Positions 9,321 through 19,825 of a DNA stretch of 64,000 nt are shown one piece after another. Where the stretch lies: assembly GCA_002155105.1 (NCBI GenBank), contig MUZD01000005.1:124001-188000 (forward strand), written 5' to 3'. Under the pieces are notes generated by a model. It had not been told where the DNA came from. It saw nothing but the letters and a program-made list of their open reading frames with translations, and did not search any database. The translations under genes were made by a program, and so were the position numbers. Each line of letters opens with the position of its first letter. The first letter of the stretch is position 1. This stretch comes from Sedimentibacter sp. SX930 (GTDB lineage: Bacteria; Bacillota; Bacilli; Lactobacillales; Aerococcaceae).

Positions 9321-10430
9321 TTAAGGGATGGCGATCACATCTTGGGATTGCTTGTCGAAGAAGTGGGACTTGTTCATGTTGAAGGCCAAATCAATGACTT
9401 CGCCTGGCGAATGGAAATCGCGCGCGTCCACACGGGAAATGAATTCTGTTGCGCCGACTTTACTGTAAAGCATGGTTTCAGCACCCAATAATTCGGATAC
9501 GACCACTTCCGCTTTGACTGCCCAAGTCGGGTTGGTTTCAAGAACGATCTGCTCACTTTGGATATCTTCCGGACGGACGCCGAAGATCAATTCTTTGCCG
9601 TTGTAGCCTTTTTCTTCCAAGACTCTGCGTTTTCCGGCCGGCAAGGCCAATTTAAGCCCTTCGCCGTTCGTGATGACGCCATCCTGCAAGGTTACGTTGA
9701 AGAAGTTCATGGCAGGCGATCCGATGAATCCAGCTACGAAGACGTTCACTGGCGTATCGTAGACTTCTTTCGGGCTGCCGATCTGTTGCACAAAACCGTC
9801 CTTCATGATGACGATGCGGTCCGCCATGGTCATCGCTTCGGTTTGGTCATGGGTTACGTAGATAGTTGTTGTGTTCAGGCGACGGTGCAATTTTGCGATT
9901 TCAGCACGCATGGCCACACGCAATTTTGCGTCCAAGTTGGATAATGGCTCGTCCATCAGGAAGACCTTTGCATCACGCACGATTGCGCGACCCAAAGCGA
10001 CACGCTGTCTTTGACCACCGGAAAGAGCTGCCGGTTTGCGGTCCAAGTATTCCGTCAAGCCCAGGATGTCGGCTGCGTTATCAACGCGTTTTTTGATTTC
10101 GTCTTTGCTGTACTTTCTCAATTTAAGACCGAAAGCCATGTTGTCGAATACAGTCATATGCGGGTATAGGGCATAGTTCTGGAACACCATCGCGATATCG
10201 CGGTCTTTCGGAGCAACGTCGTTCATGACGGTATCGTCGATGATCAGTTCGCCTTCCGAAATGTCTTCCAAACCGGCGATCATACGCAACGTCGTTGACT
10301 TTCCGCAACCGGAAGGACCGACAAAGACGATGAATTCACGATCTTGGATATGCAAGTTGAAGTCTGTAACGGAATAACTTTCGGAATTGTCGTATTTTTT
10401 ATGGATGCTGTTCAATTGGATCTCTACCAT
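9321..10430 (-). CDS. msmK: Sugar ABC transporter ATPase, MsmK/MsmX/UgpC type
   Basis: 369 residues. Walker [10 protein letters not shown] (about 38-46), Q-loop [12 protein letters not shown], signature [14 protein letters not shown] and Walker [17 protein letters not shown] are intact. The C-terminal OB/TOBE-like regulatory domain contains FGVRPEDI. Proteins of this class energise several sugar importers in Gram-positives and are often encoded away from the permeases, as here. It is therefore the probable ATPase for the Msm-like permeases at 567-2345. A cre-like site upstream suggests CcpA control. Confidence 0.95.
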   Translation of the reverse strand: MVEIQLNSIHKKYDNSESYSVTDFNLHIQDREFIVFVGPSGCGKSTTLRMIAGLEDISEGELIIDDTVMNDVAPKDRDIAMVFQNYALYPHMTVFDNMAFGLKLRKYSKDEIKKRVDNAADILGLTEYLDRKPAALSGGQRQRVALGRAIVRDAKVFLMDEPLSNLDAKLRVAMRAEIAKLHRRLNTTTIYVTHDQTEAMTMADRIVIMKDGFVQQIGSPKEVYDTPVNVFVAGFIGSPAMNFFNVTLQDGVITNGEGLKLALPAGKRRVLEEKGYNGKELIFGVRPEDIQSEQIVLETNPTWAVKAEVVVSELLGAETMLYSKVGATEFISRVDARDFHSPGEVIDLAFNMNKSHFFDKQSQDVIAIP

Positions 10431-10488
10431 TTTATTTGTACCTGCCTTTTGGTTTTTTTTTTGGTTTTCTTTTATGTCACTATCTTAT

Positions 10489-10503
10489 TTGAAAGCGGAT
10501 TCC
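10489..10503 (-). promoter_or_regulatory. cre-like site upstream of msmK
   Basis: TTGAAAGCGGATTCC fits the CcpA consensus WTGNAANCGNWNNCW at all but the last position and lies about 60 bases before the msmK start. The rest of 10431-10780 is non-coding and holds the divergent msmK and dut upstream regions. Confidence 0.5.
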
Positions 10504-10780
10504 ATGACCACGGGAAACTGCCCAAAAAAGGCGCCGGGTTTTTGTGCACTTTGCCGAAGGCGCTTTCTGGGTGCGGAAAGCTTTTAGAAAAACCTCAGAA
10601 ATTGGTCATGAAAAAGTCTCAATTCATTGCTATAGTTTGCATAGCGCTCGCCCCGAAAGCATTAAGAAAGGGTAAGCGCACAACTAAACCGTGAAAAACA
10701 GCCGTTGTTTTGGTAAAATGGTTCTTTGATACGGAAAAGAGCGATACAGAGATACTAGAGAGAAAAAGGGGTTTTGATTG

Positions 10781-11326
10781 ATGAGCAAAAGAGGGTTTGA
10801 AGTAATCAGCAGTTATGCCGATAAAAACATCCAATTACCCAAGCGTGCAACGAAACACGCAGCGGGATATGATTTTGAAGCAGCCGAAGAAATCGTCTTG
10901 CCGGCTATCTGGAAGACTGTCGTGCAAAGCGCGGGATCGCACCTTACGGAAATCTTCAGCAGCGACAAAGATGAGGCGCTCGAAAAGAAAGAGCAACTTT
11001 TGCGTCCGCTTTTGGTGCCTACCGGTATCAAAGCCTACATGCAGGAAGATGAATATTTACAATTGACGAACCGTTCCAGCAATCCGCTGAAAAATTTCAT
11101 CGTGCTGCCGAACGGCGTGGGAATTGTTGATGCGGATTATTACAATAACGAGGGAAACGAAGGGCATATCTACTTCCAGTTCCTGAATTTCGGACTGCGC
11201 GACAAAGTCATCCGCAAGGGCGACCGCATCGGTCAGGGCATCTTCCTGCAGTTCCTGAAAGCCGACCAGGATGAAGCGGAAGGATCGGAACGCACAGGCG
11301 GTTTCGGATCGTCAGGACAAGCGTAA
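10781..11326 (+). CDS. dut: dUTP diphosphatase
   Basis: 181 residues; hydrolyses dUTP to dUMP and pyrophosphate, keeping uracil out of DNA. All five trimeric dUTPase motifs are visible: I AAGYDFEA, II RSSNPLKN, III GIVDADYYNNEGNEG (with the catalytic Asp), IV GDRIGQGIF, V RTGGFGSSG. It is longer than the usual ~145 residues because of an insert between motifs I and II, as in many Lactobacillales. ATG 10781 has AAGGGG 9 bases upstream. It stands first in the dut-radA block, an order common in Enterococcus and relatives. Confidence 0.95.
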   Translation: MSKRGFEVISSYADKNIQLPKRATKHAAGYDFEAAEEIVLPAIWKTVVQSAGSHLTEIFSSDKDEALEKKEQLLRPLLVPTGIKAYMQEDEYLQLTNRSSNPLKNFIVLPNGVGIVDADYYNNEGNEGHIYFQFLNFGLRDKVIRKGDRIGQGIFLQFLKADQDEAEGSERTGGFGSSGQA

Positions 11327-11429
11327 AAAGAAAAGCCAAATCCGCGGGTATTTGCGGATTGTTATACGTAGAATAGGCTTTTTGTGATAAAATAAGATAA
11401 GTTGGTTTACACTTGAAGGAGAGATTCAT

Positions 11430-12812
11430 TTGGCAAAAAAAAATGCAGTGAAATACGTTTGTCAGGCTTGCGGGTACGAGTCGCCGAAATGGCTGGGACG
11501 TTGCCCGAACTGCAACACTTGGAACCAAATGGAGGAAGAGCGGGAAGCGACGAAAGCAGTGAAGCAACAGCAGCGTTCCAATTTCAGCGGGAATGTACCT
11601 GAAGCGATCGCCATCCAGGACATCAAGACCGAGAACCTGCCGCGCGTCAAAACGCAGATGGAAGAAGTCAACCATGTGCTGGGCGGAGGCATCGTGCCCG
11701 GTTCGCTGATCCTGATCGGCGGCGATCCCGGCATCGGCAAGTCCACTTTGCTGCTGCAGGTTTCGGCGCAGATCAACCAAGGCGGTCACCGCGTTCTTTA
11801 CATCTCCGGAGAGGAAAGCGCGAGTCAAATCAAATTGAGGGCGGAGCGGCTAGGGGTCAAGGGCACCGACTTCTACATCTACCCGGAAACGGATGTCGAC
11901 GCGATCCGCAGCACAATCGAGCGGATCAAGCCGGAATTCGTCATCGTGGACTCGATTCAGACGATGATCCATCCGGACATCACGAGCACGGCCGGCAGTG
12001 TGACGCAAGTGCGTGAATGCACCGCCGAATTCATGCGGATCGCGAAGAGCAACGACATCGCGATATTCATCGTCGGACACGTGACGAAGGAAGGTGCAAT
12101 CGCCGGACCGCGGATGCTGGAGCATATGGTGGATACGGTGCTGTATTTTGAAGGCGATCGGCATCATGCTTTCCGGATCCTGCGCGCCGTCAAAAACCGT
12201 TTCGGATCGACCGATGAAATCGGTGTTTTCGAAATGATCGAGGGCGGCTTGCGCGAGGTGCGGAATCCTTCCGAACTGTTCCTGGAAGAGCGGCTCGCCG
12301 GAGCATCCGGATCGGCAGTCGTTGCCTCGCTTGAGGGCACGCGCCCGATTTTGGCCGAGATCCAATGTCTGATCACGCCGACTGTCTTCGGGAATGCCCG
12401 CCGGACTGCGAGCGGCTTGGACTACAATCGGGTTTCCCTGATCATGGCCGTGTTGGAAAAACGGGCGGGCTTGCTGCTTCAGAACCAGGATGCCTACTTC
12501 AAATCGACAGGCGGCGTGAAGCTGGATGAGCCGGCCATCGACTTGGCAGTGGCGGTCAGCATCGCCTCAAGCTATTGGGACACCGAGACTTCCGCGACAG
12601 AGTGTTTTATCGGCGAAATCGGCCTGACCGGAGAAATCCGCAGGGTCAGCCGGATCGAGCAACGCGTCAACGAAGCTGAAAAATTGGGCTTCACGAAGGT
12701 GTATCTGCCGAAGAACAATATGGCTGGCTGGAAGCACCCGAAAGGGATCCAGATCATTCCTGTCGCAACGCTTCAAGAGACGCTGCGCAAAGTATTTCCG
12801 AATAAAAATTGA
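11430..12812 (+). CDS. radA: DNA repair protein RadA (Sms)
   Basis: 460 residues from a TTG start at 11430, with AAGGAGAG 6 bases upstream. The N-terminal zinc finger has C11, C14, C25 and C28. Next come a RecA-like ATPase core with Walker [11 protein letters not shown] (about 95-104), the RadA-specific KNRFG motif (about 255) and a C-terminal Lon-protease-like domain without catalytic function. It acts as a hexameric helicase in branch migration of recombination intermediates and in transformation. Its stop overlaps the upstream edge of the yacL reading frame, indicating cotranscription. Confidence 0.97.
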   Translation: MAKKNAVKYVCQACGYESPKWLGRCPNCNTWNQMEEEREATKAVKQQQRSNFSGNVPEAIAIQDIKTENLPRVKTQMEEVNHVLGGGIVPGSLILIGGDPGIGKSTLLLQVSAQINQGGHRVLYISGEESASQIKLRAERLGVKGTDFYIYPETDVDAIRSTIERIKPEFVIVDSIQTMIHPDITSTAGSVTQVRECTAEFMRIAKSNDIAIFIVGHVTKEGAIAGPRMLEHMVDTVLYFEGDRHHAFRILRAVKNRFGSTDEIGVFEMIEGGLREVRNPSELFLEERLAGASGSAVVASLEGTRPILAEIQCLITPTVFGNARRTASGLDYNRVSLIMAVLEKRAGLLLQNQDAYFKSTGGVKLDEPAIDLAVAVSIASSYWDTETSATECFIGEIGLTGEIRRVSRIEQRVNEAEKLGFTKVYLPKNNMAGWKHPKGIQIIPVATLQETLRKVFPNKN

Positions 12813-12838
12813 TGACAGAAGGAAAGAGAGGGAAGCCT

Positions 12839-13933
12839 TTGAAACGGAAAATCATTACGGCCGTCTTCCTGATGGTGGGCGGCAGCGCTGGTATCACAGC
12901 ACTGCCTTACCTGTGGGAATTAGCGGGCATACGAAACAATCTTTTCAACAATGTTTTTGTTAATTTTGGGGTTGGAGCACTTATATTTTATTTATTGTCA
13001 TTCTTATTGATGAAATTGATTTTGGACATCATACAAAAGATAGAAAATTATTTCAGCACCTTATCGGTCAGTTACATGCTGTTCGGTTCGATCGGAACGA
13101 TCATCGGGCTTGTGTTGGCTTGGCTGATCGGCATCCCATTGACATCACTGAGGATTCCGGTCATCAACGATGTGCTGCCGGCTATTTTGTCCTTGATCTT
13201 GGCTTACTTCGGATTCCGTGTGGGGACTACCCGGATCGAAGAATTCCGTAAACTGTTCGCACCGAAACCGAAAAAGCAGGAAGAAACACAGATGCTTGAC
13301 CGCAAAGCGGATGATACTTTCCGCAAATACAAGATTTTGGATACGAGCGTCATCATCGACGGCCGCATCTACGACATCGCCAAAACCGGCTTCCTGGAAG
13401 GCGTCATCGTCATCCCGAACTTCGTTTTGCGCGAACTGCAGTATATCGCGGATTCCTCCGACAGTCTGAAGCGCGTCAGGGGCAGACGGGGATTGGACAT
13501 CCTGAACAAACTCCAAAAAGAAGAGGACATCGTCGTGGAAAGCTACGACGGCGAATTCGAAGAGATTCCTGAAGTCGACAGCAAGCTGATCCGTTTGGCA
13601 AAACTGATCGACGGCATCGTCATCACGAACGACTATAACCTGAACAAAGTCTGCGAGTTCCAAAATGTGCCGGTATTGAACATCAATGCCTTGGCCAATG
13701 CCGTGAAGCCGGTCGTCATACCCGGTGAATACATGGTCGTCACCGTCATCAAAGTCGGAACGGAACGCAATCAAGGGGTGGCCTATCTGGATGACGGCAC
13801 GATGATCGTCGTCGAAGAGGGACAGCATTACATGAACGAGACGATCGAAGTCGTCGTCACGAGCGCCTTGCAGACAGCTGCCGGCCGCATGATCTTCGCG
13901 AAGCCTGCGCATTCACAAAAAGGCATCAAATAG
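12839..13933 (+). CDS. yacL: PIN/TRAM-domain membrane protein (YacL family)
   Basis: 364 residues. Four hydrophobic segments fill residues 1-125. A PIN nuclease-type domain follows (about 165-280, ILDTSVIIDGRIYDI, then NDYNLNK with acidic metal ligands), then a C-terminal TRAM domain (EYMVVTVIKVG). The TTG start at 12839 (AGAGAGGG 7 bases upstream) gives MKRKIITAV and the family length of about 365. ATG 12812, overlapping the radA stop, lacks a ribosome site. The precise function is unknown; a membrane-anchored RNase is inferred from the PIN fold. Confidence 0.88.
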   Translation: MKRKIITAVFLMVGGSAGITALPYLWELAGIRNNLFNNVFVNFGVGALIFYLLSFLLMKLILDIIQKIENYFSTLSVSYMLFGSIGTIIGLVLAWLIGIPLTSLRIPVINDVLPAILSLILAYFGFRVGTTRIEEFRKLFAPKPKKQEETQMLDRKADDTFRKYKILDTSVIIDGRIYDIAKTGFLEGVIVIPNFVLRELQYIADSSDSLKRVRGRRGLDILNKLQKEEDIVVESYDGEFEEIPEVDSKLIRLAKLIDGIVITNDYNLNKVCEFQNVPVLNINALANAVKPVVIPGEYMVVTVIKVGTERNQGVAYLDDGTMIVVEEGQHYMNETIEVVVTSALQTAAGRMIFAKPAHSQKGIK

Positions 13934-13981
13934 AAAAGCCAGCACGACATAACCAGCTCCACAGAAAAGGGGATACTTCAT

Positions 13982-15451
13982 ATGACAAAGAAAATCCGCG
14001 TACGTTATGCACCAAGCCCAACCGGTAACCTGCATATCGGAAACGCCCGTACAGCATTGTTCAACTACCTGTTTGCCCGCCATAACGACGGCGAGTTCAT
14101 CATCCGCACCGAAGACACGGACCAAAAACGCAACCTTGAACACGGCGAAGAAAGCCAACTGCAAAACTTGGCATGGTTAGGGATGGACTGGGATGAAGGT
14201 CCGGACAAACCAGGTAAATACGGCCCGTATCGTCAATCCGAAAGACAGCATATCTACGATCCGTTGGTCGATCAACTGCTTCTTTCCAACCGCGCCTACA
14301 AGTGCTACTGCAACGAGGAAGAGTTGGAAACGGAACGCGAACAGCAAAGAGCACGCGGCGAAATGCCTCATTACGGCGGCAAATGCGCAAACTTGACGCC
14401 TTCCCAACAAGCTGAAAAAGAAGCACAAGGCATCACGCCGGTCATCCGTTTCCGTGTGCCAATCGAAAACACCTACACATTCGATGATATCGTCAAAGGA
14501 CCAATCACATTCGAAGCCAGCAGCGTCGGCGGGGACTACATCATCCGCAAACGCGACGGTTTCCCGACATATAATTTTGCAGTTGCGGTAGATGATCATA
14601 TGATGGCCATCACCCATGTCCTGCGCGGGGATGATCACATCGCCAATACACCAAAACAAATGATGATCTATGAAGCTTTCGATTGGAAGATACCTACTTT
14701 TGGGCATATGACGTTGATCATCAACAGCGAAACAGGCAAAAAACTGAGCAAACGCGATGAAACGATCCTTCAGTTCATCGAACAATACAAAGACTTGGGC
14801 TACCTGCCGGAAGCGATGTTCAACTTCATCACGTTGTTGGGCTGGTCACCGGTCGGAGAAGATGAAATCTTCTCGAAAGAAGATCTGATCAAGATGTTCG
14901 ATCCGGAACGCCTGAGCAAATCTCCAGCCGCCTTCGACCAGAAGAAACTGGAATGGATCAACAACCAATACATGAAGAGCGCCGACCTGGATGCAATCGT
15001 AACTTTGGCCGCACCGCACTTGGTGGCTGCCGGCAAATTGCCGGAAAACCCGAGCGAAGCCGACAGCGAATATGCGAAGAAACTGATCGGTCTGTACCAC
15101 GAGCAAATGAGCTATGCAGCTGAGATCGTTGACCTATCGGAAATGTTCTTCGCTGATGAAATCAACCTGGACGCAGAAGCGCAGGAAATCATGGCTGCCG
15201 AAACAGCGCCGACCGTGCTTGCCGCATTCAAGGAACAATTGGTTGCCATCGAGCCGTTCGAAGAAGCCGAAATTCTGGGAGCCATCAAGGCAGTCCAAAA
15301 AGAAACCAAGATCAAAGGCAAGAACCTTTATATGGCCATCCGTGTCGCCGTCAGCGGCCAAATGCACGGGCCTGAAATTGGTAAGACCATCGAAGTGCTG
15401 GGCAGAGAGAAGAGCTTGGCCCACCTGAACAGCGTATTGGAAAAGATGTAG
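13982..15451 (+). CDS. gltX: Glutamyl-tRNA synthetase
   Basis: 489 residues; class Ic synthetase charging tRNA-Glu and, in organisms with GatCAB, also tRNA-Gln. ATP-site motif HIGN lies at about residues 17-20 ([14 protein letters not shown]) and the KMSKS equivalent is KLSKR near residue 252. The cysteine-containing CYCNEEE segment lies in the expected zinc-region position. ATG 13982 is preceded by AAAGGGG. No T-box leader is seen in the 48-base gap to yacL, so it is probably read from upstream. Confidence 0.97.
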   Translation: MTKKIRVRYAPSPTGNLHIGNARTALFNYLFARHNDGEFIIRTEDTDQKRNLEHGEESQLQNLAWLGMDWDEGPDKPGKYGPYRQSERQHIYDPLVDQLLLSNRAYKCYCNEEELETEREQQRARGEMPHYGGKCANLTPSQQAEKEAQGITPVIRFRVPIENTYTFDDIVKGPITFEASSVGGDYIIRKRDGFPTYNFAVAVDDHMMAITHVLRGDDHIANTPKQMMIYEAFDWKIPTFGHMTLIINSETGKKLSKRDETILQFIEQYKDLGYLPEAMFNFITLLGWSPVGEDEIFSKEDLIKMFDPERLSKSPAAFDQKKLEWINNQYMKSADLDAIVTLAAPHLVAAGKLPENPSEADSEYAKKLIGLYHEQMSYAAEIVDLSEMFFADEINLDAEAQEIMAAETAPTVLAAFKEQLVAIEPFEEAEILGAIKAVQKETKIKGKNLYMAIRVAVSGQMHGPEIGKTIEVLGREKSLAHLNSVLEKM

Positions 15452-15489
15452 GACCCACAAAAAAGTATAGTAAAAGTGAGCTTATTCTA

Positions 15490-15495
15490 TATAAT
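15490..15495 (+). promoter_or_regulatory. Candidate -10 box before cysE
   Basis: TATAAT 34 bases before the cysE start; no good -35 at the correct spacing. The 77-base gltX-cysE gap is too short for a cysteine T-box leader. Confidence 0.4.
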
Positions 15496-15528
15496 AGATG
15501 GATAATCCAAAAAGGAGCATGAAATGAC

Positions 15529-16047
15529 TTGAATAGATTACGCGAAACAATTCAAACCATAAAAGATCATGATCCGGCTGCGAGGAGTACGTTGGAAGTC
15601 GTTCTGACGTACCCGGGGTTACATGCCATCCTTATATATGATATCGCTCATTTTTTTTATAAGCGAAAATGGTATACCTTCAGCCGGGTGATTTCGCATC
15701 TCGGGCGTTTCTTAACCGGAATCGAAATCCATCCCGGAGCGACGATCGGACATCGCTTGTTCATCGACCACGGCATGGGGATCGTCATCGGGGAAACAGC
15801 CGAAGTCGGCGATGATGTCATGATTTACCATGGCGTGACGCTGGGGGGCACCGGGAAAGACACCGGCAAACGCCATCCCACCATCGGGAACAACGTGCTG
15901 TTGTCCGCCCATGTGCAGGTGTTGGGGCCAATCAAAATCGGCGACAATGCCAAAATCGGGGCATCGGCTGTCGTCGTCAGCGAAATACCGCCTGATGTCA
16001 CAGCGGTCGGCATACCCGCAAAAATCGTCCGTTACCATAAGCTGTAA
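15529..16047 (+). CDS. cysE: Serine O-acetyltransferase
   Basis: 172 residues; transfers acetyl from acetyl-CoA to L-serine, giving O-acetylserine for cysteine synthesis. N-terminal helical part [17 protein letters not shown], then left-handed beta-helix hexapeptide repeats (about 66-160: [28 protein letters not shown]). Start TTG 15529 follows AAAGGAG at 15510; the ATG at 15519 opens a two-codon frame and stops at once. The protein lacks the extended C-terminal tail of the 217-residue Bacillus enzyme. Paired with cysS as in Bacillus. Confidence 0.93.
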   Translation: MNRLRETIQTIKDHDPAARSTLEVVLTYPGLHAILIYDIAHFFYKRKWYTFSRVISHLGRFLTGIEIHPGATIGHRLFIDHGMGIVIGETAEVGDDVMIYHGVTLGGTGKDTGKRHPTIGNNVLLSAHVQVLGPIKIGDNAKIGASAVVVSEIPPDVTAVGIPAKIVRYHKL

Positions 16048-16090
16048 GAAAACAAAAAATCCAGAAATCAACAGAATGAGTAGCAAACGA

Positions 16091-16112
16091 AAAAGGGCGT
16101 CAGCCCTTTTTT
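16091..16112 (+). terminator. Short hairpin with U-tract between cysE and cysS
   Basis: AAAAGGGC, loop GTCA, GCCCTTTT then TT. An 8-bp stem; probably a partial terminator or attenuator, since cysS begins 22 bases later. Confidence 0.6.
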
Positions 16113-16134
16113 CGAAGCTGGAAAGGAGTGCGCA

Positions 16135-17547
16135 ATGTTAAAAATCTACAATACCCTGACGCGCGAAAAAGAAGAGTTCCAACCGATCCAAAAGAATAAG
16201 GTGGGCATGTACGTCTGCGGTCCGACCGTCTACAACTACATCCATATCGGCAACGCGCGCAGCACAGTGGCTTTCGATACCGTCCGCCGCTATCTGGAAT
16301 ACCGCGGCTATGACGTGAATTTCGTTTCGAACTTCACCGACGTGGACGACAAGATCATCCGCGCGGCAAAAGAGCTGGGCATTTCCGCGAAGGAAGTCGC
16401 TGAAAAGTTCATCGCAGCCTTCTATGAAGACACAGCGGCGCTGCACGTCGAAAAAGCGACGCTGAATCCGCGCGTGATGGAAAACATCCCGGACATCATC
16501 GCCTTCATCGGCGAATTGATCGAAAAAGGCTATGCCTATGCGGCTGATGGCGACGTCTATTACCGCACCGGCAAGTTCAAGGACTACGGCAAATTGAGCG
16601 ATCAATCGATCAAAGATCTGATCGTCGGCGCCAGCGAACGCTTGGATGCTGAAGAGAACATAAAGAAAGAAGATCAGCTCGATTTCGCGCTTTGGAAAGA
16701 AGCGAAGCCGGATGAAGTTTCCTGGGAATCACCTTGGGGTCCGGGACGCCCAGGTTGGCATATCGAATGCTCCGTGATGGCGACCAAATACTTGGGCGAC
16801 ACCATCGATATCCACGGCGGCGGCCATGACCTGACTTTCCCGCACCACGAAAACGAAATCGCCCAGAGCGAAGCTAAAACCGGCAAAACTTTCGCGAACT
16901 ACTGGATGCACAACGGCTTCGTCACGATCGGCGAAGACGCTGAGAAGATGAGCAAGTCGCTCGGGAACTTCGTGACGGTGCATGATATCCTGAAGGAAGT
17001 CGATCCGCAGGTGCTGCGTTTCTTCCTCGGAACAGCGCACTACCGCCGTCCTGTCAAGTACAGCGAAAAAGCCATCGAAGAAGCCAAAATCAACCTGGAT
17101 AAGGTCAAAATCGCCTATCAGAACGCCCATTACCGCCTGCAGGATGCCGTTGCGGCACTGCCGGACGATGCGGAAAAACTGGCTTTGTTCCAGAATCTGC
17201 AGGAACAGTTCGTTACCGAAATGGACGACGATTTCCAGGCGGACAACGCCATGTCGGTCGTTTACCAGTTCGCCAAGGAATTGAACATCTACGCAGAAGG
17301 CGAAGCCGTTTCTGAAGCGGTCATCACCAATGCATTGGCTTTGTACAAAGCGATGGCCGGCGTCTTCGGCGTCGTGCTGGAGGAAGAGGCTTTGTTGGAT
17401 GATGACATCCAAACACTGATCGATGAACGTATGCAAGCCCGAACAGACAAAAATTTCGCCCGCAGTGATGAAATCCGCGATTACCTGAAAGATCAGGGCA
17501 TCATCCTGGATGACACTTCGCAGGGCACCAGATGGAGAAGAGCATAG
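16135..17547 (+). CDS. cysS: Cysteinyl-tRNA synthetase
   Basis: 470 residues. N-terminal [19 protein letters not shown] contains the zinc-binding Cys and the HIGH-type motif. The other zinc-ligand region includes [13 protein letters not shown] and HHENEIAQ. The KMSKS loop reads [13 protein letters not shown] near residue 270, and the helical anticodon-binding and C-terminal domains follow. GGAAAGGAG lies 7 bases before ATG 16135. The stop at 17545-17547 overlaps the favoured mrnC start by one base, so the two are translationally coupled. Confidence 0.97.
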   Translation: MLKIYNTLTREKEEFQPIQKNKVGMYVCGPTVYNYIHIGNARSTVAFDTVRRYLEYRGYDVNFVSNFTDVDDKIIRAAKELGISAKEVAEKFIAAFYEDTAALHVEKATLNPRVMENIPDIIAFIGELIEKGYAYAADGDVYYRTGKFKDYGKLSDQSIKDLIVGASERLDAEENIKKEDQLDFALWKEAKPDEVSWESPWGPGRPGWHIECSVMATKYLGDTIDIHGGGHDLTFPHHENEIAQSEAKTGKTFANYWMHNGFVTIGEDAEKMSKSLGNFVTVHDILKEVDPQVLRFFLGTAHYRRPVKYSEKAIEEAKINLDKVKIAYQNAHYRLQDAVAALPDDAEKLALFQNLQEQFVTEMDDDFQADNAMSVVYQFAKELNIYAEGEAVSEAVITNALALYKAMAGVFGVVLEEEALLDDDIQTLIDERMQARTDKNFARSDEIRDYLKDQGIILDDTSQGTRWRRA

Positions 17548-17957
17548 TGACAGAACAAAATTGGAGCTTATTGAACGGTCTTGCCTTGGCGTATGTCGGC
17601 GATGCCGCTTATGAGACCTATATCAGAACGCATTTATTAGAAAAAGGACACACCAAACCCAACCAACTCCACCGTCGGGCGACTTTCTTCGTTTCGGCAA
17701 AAGCCCAAGCGAAGCTGATGCACGCGTTGCTTGCCAAAGAGGGCTTCTTGAGCGAAGAAGAAGTGGACATGTACCGTCGCGGCCGCAACAGCAAGAGCCA
17801 TACGATCGCCAAAAATGCGGACGTAACGACCTACCGCATCGCGACCGGATTCGAGTCGTTGATGGGTTATCTGCATCTTTCCGGACAAGAAGCACGATTG
17901 GAAGAGTTGATCCGTTGGTGTATCCAAGAAGTCGAGGAAAACAATTATGAAAAATAA
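17547..17957 (+). CDS. mrnC: Mini-ribonuclease III
   Basis: 136 residues from GTG 17547, favoured because GGAGAAG (17534-17540) is 6 bases upstream; ATG 17532 would overlap cysS further and lacks such a site. A RNase III catalytic domain without the dsRNA-binding domain: LAYVGDAAYE carries the catalytic Asp, and RRGRNSKSHT and the helical remainder match the family. It matures 23S rRNA ends in Bacillus. Operon order cysS-mrnC-rlmB is conserved across Firmicutes. Confidence 0.95.
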   Translation: MTEQNWSLLNGLALAYVGDAAYETYIRTHLLEKGHTKPNQLHRRATFFVSAKAQAKLMHALLAKEGFLSEEEVDMYRRGRNSKSHTIAKNADVTTYRIATGFESLMGYLHLSGQEARLEELIRWCIQEVEENNYEK

Positions 17958-18789
17958 ACCGAACCGCGCGTTCAAAGACACCCGCAATGCACCGAAAAAG
18001 GGCAGACCGGAACCAAAACCAAAACGACGCGATGACGAAGAAAAAGAAACACCCGAAAACGAAGACTTCGTGATGGGACGCCACCCGGTACTGGAATTGC
18101 TGCGCTCCGATCGCGACGTCAACAAACTGTTCATCCAAGACGGATTGGGCGGAGAAAAATTGGGCGACATCATCAAACTGGCGAAGGACCGCAAGATCCA
18201 GATCCAAGCGGTGCCGAAGTCCAAACTGGACACCTTGTCCGATAATGCCGTCCATCAGGGCGTCATCGCCGCTACGGCTGCTTTCCAGTATGCTGTGCTC
18301 GATGATCTGTTCGAAGCGGCTGCCGCTAAGAACGAAGATCCTTTCTTCATCATCCTGGATGGTGTCGAGGATCCGCACAACCTGGGCTCCGTGCTGCGTA
18401 CCGCGGATGCCTGCGGTGCCCACGGAGTCATCATTCCTAAGCGCCGCGCAGTCGGCTTGACGGCGACCGTCGCCAAAGCATCTACAGGCGCCATCGAGCA
18501 TGTGCCGGTCGTGCGCGTCACGAATCTGCACCGCACTGTTGAAGAACTGAAAGAACGCGGCGTCTGGATCTACGCCACCGATATGTCCGGGCAGGATTAC
18601 CGCCAGTGGGACACAACCTTGCCGTTGGCGATGATCATCGGCAACGAAGGCAAAGGCATCTCCCGCCTGTTGAAGGAATCCGCTGACGGCCTGTTGACCA
18701 TCCCGATGGTCGGCCATGTCCAGAGCCTGAACGCCGGCGTCGCAGCCGGACTGATGATGTACGAAGTTTTCCGCAAACGCCACGTTTAA
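17947..18789 (+). CDS. rlmB: 23S rRNA 2'-O-methyltransferase, TrmH/SpoU family (RlmB)
   Basis: 280 residues, overlapping mrnC by 11 bases. A basic disordered tail (1-40, rich in Lys, Pro and Glu) precedes the substrate-binding domain starting MGRHPVLELL. The SPOUT domain has the three SpoU motifs: DPHNLGSVLRTADA (about 140), MIIGNEGKGI (about 232) and IPMVGHVQSLNAGVA (about 254), forming the knotted SAM site. By homology it methylates G2251 of 23S rRNA; another TrmH-family target is possible. Confidence 0.93.
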   Translation: MKNKPNRAFKDTRNAPKKGRPEPKPKRRDDEEKETPENEDFVMGRHPVLELLRSDRDVNKLFIQDGLGGEKLGDIIKLAKDRKIQIQAVPKSKLDTLSDNAVHQGVIAATAAFQYAVLDDLFEAAAAKNEDPFFIILDGVEDPHNLGSVLRTADACGAHGVIIPKRRAVGLTATVAKASTGAIEHVPVVRVTNLHRTVEELKERGVWIYATDMSGQDYRQWDTTLPLAMIIGNEGKGISRLLKESADGLLTIPMVGHVQSLNAGVAAGLMMYEVFRKRHV

Positions 18790-18829
18790 TCCGCAGCGTC
18801 TGCATACCAGAAGAAGCGAGGTGAAGGCC

Positions 18830-19348
18830 ATGTTGAAGAAAGAAATTTTGATAGTGGACGGCTACAATATGATCGGCGCCTGGCCGGAACTGGTGAAGCT
18901 GAAGAACCAGGACCTCATCGAAGAGTCCCGGGATCAACTGCTGCAGGCGCTATCCGATTATCAAAGCTATGAAGGGAATGAAGTCTGGTGCGTCTTCGAC
19001 GCCCAGTTCGTTCCCGGCATCACGAAGGAATACTCCAAATACCGGGTGAAGGTCATCTTCACCGCACAAGGGGAGACCGCCGACACCTACATCGAAGGCG
19101 TAGTCAAAAAACTGCGCAACGTGCTGACCGAAGTCTACGTCGCCACCAGTGACCTGGCCGAACAGCAGCTCGTCTTCTCGAAAGGCGCTCAGCGCATCTC
19201 CGCCATCGAACTCTACAAGGACATCAAGCGCTCCAAAAAAGCCTTGGAGACCGAAAGCCGCCGCTTCCGCGACCAACGCCAGCGCGGCACCTGGTCGGAT
19301 GACCAACTGGAGATCCTGCGGGAGATCTACAAGGATATGGTGGAGTGA
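18830..19348 (+). CDS. rae1: NYN-domain ribosome-associated endonuclease Rae1 (YacP)
   Basis: 172 residues from ATG 18830. GTG 18821 also opens the frame, but GAGGTGA at 18818-18824 is then best read as the ribosome site, 5 bases before the ATG. A PIN-like NYN fold is clear: EILIVDGYNMIGAW near the start and VWCVFDAQF in the middle, with acidic metal ligands. In Bacillus the protein enters the ribosomal A site and cuts mRNA during translation. Last gene of the uninterrupted core block; a hairpin follows and the accessory insertion begins. Confidence 0.92.
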   Translation: MLKKEILIVDGYNMIGAWPELVKLKNQDLIEESRDQLLQALSDYQSYEGNEVWCVFDAQFVPGITKEYSKYRVKVIFTAQGETADTYIEGVVKKLRNVLTEVYVATSDLAEQQLVFSKGAQRISAIELYKDIKRSKKALETESRRFRDQRQRGTWSDDQLEILREIYKDMVE

Positions 19349-19366
19349 AGACACGCTCATAATGAA

Positions 19367-19415
19367 CACAAATAAGAGGTCGTCTCGTTTAATTGCGAGG
19401 CGGCCTCTTATTTGT
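19367..19415 (+). terminator. Hairpin terminator after rae1
   Basis: ACAAATAAGAGG..GTCTCG pairs with CGAGGC..CCTCTTATTTGT. A long stem with a weak U-tract; it marks the end of the core operon. Confidence 0.75.
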
Positions 19416-19585
19416 GGAATTGAGTTTACAATAGCGGCCCTGAAATCCGTCCTAAACTCCGGCCACAACGTGGGAAATTCTATTTGGCATAATTGTATGT
19501 CTGGGAAAATTGGATATGTTCGCTTTGGGTAAGGTATACTGTATAGAGGATTTAAATAATTTCTCTAAGATGCAGAAAGTGGGTA

Positions 19586-19825
19586 ATGCTATTGAAAAAA
19601 CAAACGAAAAAAATGATTGCCCCAATAGTGATTACAGTTTTGGTTATTTCCTATTTTATATTCTACATGTGGCTGGGACTGGCTAGTTCTGGTGACATCC
19701 CTTTGCTGATGAAAATACTGTTGATCGTTGTCCCCAGCGGATTGATTGTGCTGATGGTGTACTTGTTAATAGAAAGAGTGAATGAAATCAAGGAGGATGA
19801 TGACGATGATCTTAGTAAATACTGA
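19586..19825 (+). CDS. Small two-helix membrane protein
   Basis: 79 residues, or 77 if TTG 19592 (GTGGG 8 bases upstream) is used. Two hydrophobic segments (about 11-32 and 41-63) are joined by a short loop. The C-terminal tail is very acidic (EIKEDDDDDLSKY). It overlaps the next gene by 20 bases, so the two are probably coupled. I do not recognise a family; proteins of this shape often accompany YbjQ-type genes. Function unknown. Confidence 0.7.
   Translation: MLLKKQTKKMIAPIVITVLVISYFIFYMWLGLASSGDIPLLMKILLIVVPSGLIVLMVYLLIERVNEIKEDDDDDLSKY

Noticed and set aside
13934-16134. T-box leaders for gltX or cysE/cysS
   Set aside because: The gaps are 48, 77 and 87 bases, too short for a T-box, and no specifier or T-box core sequence is seen.
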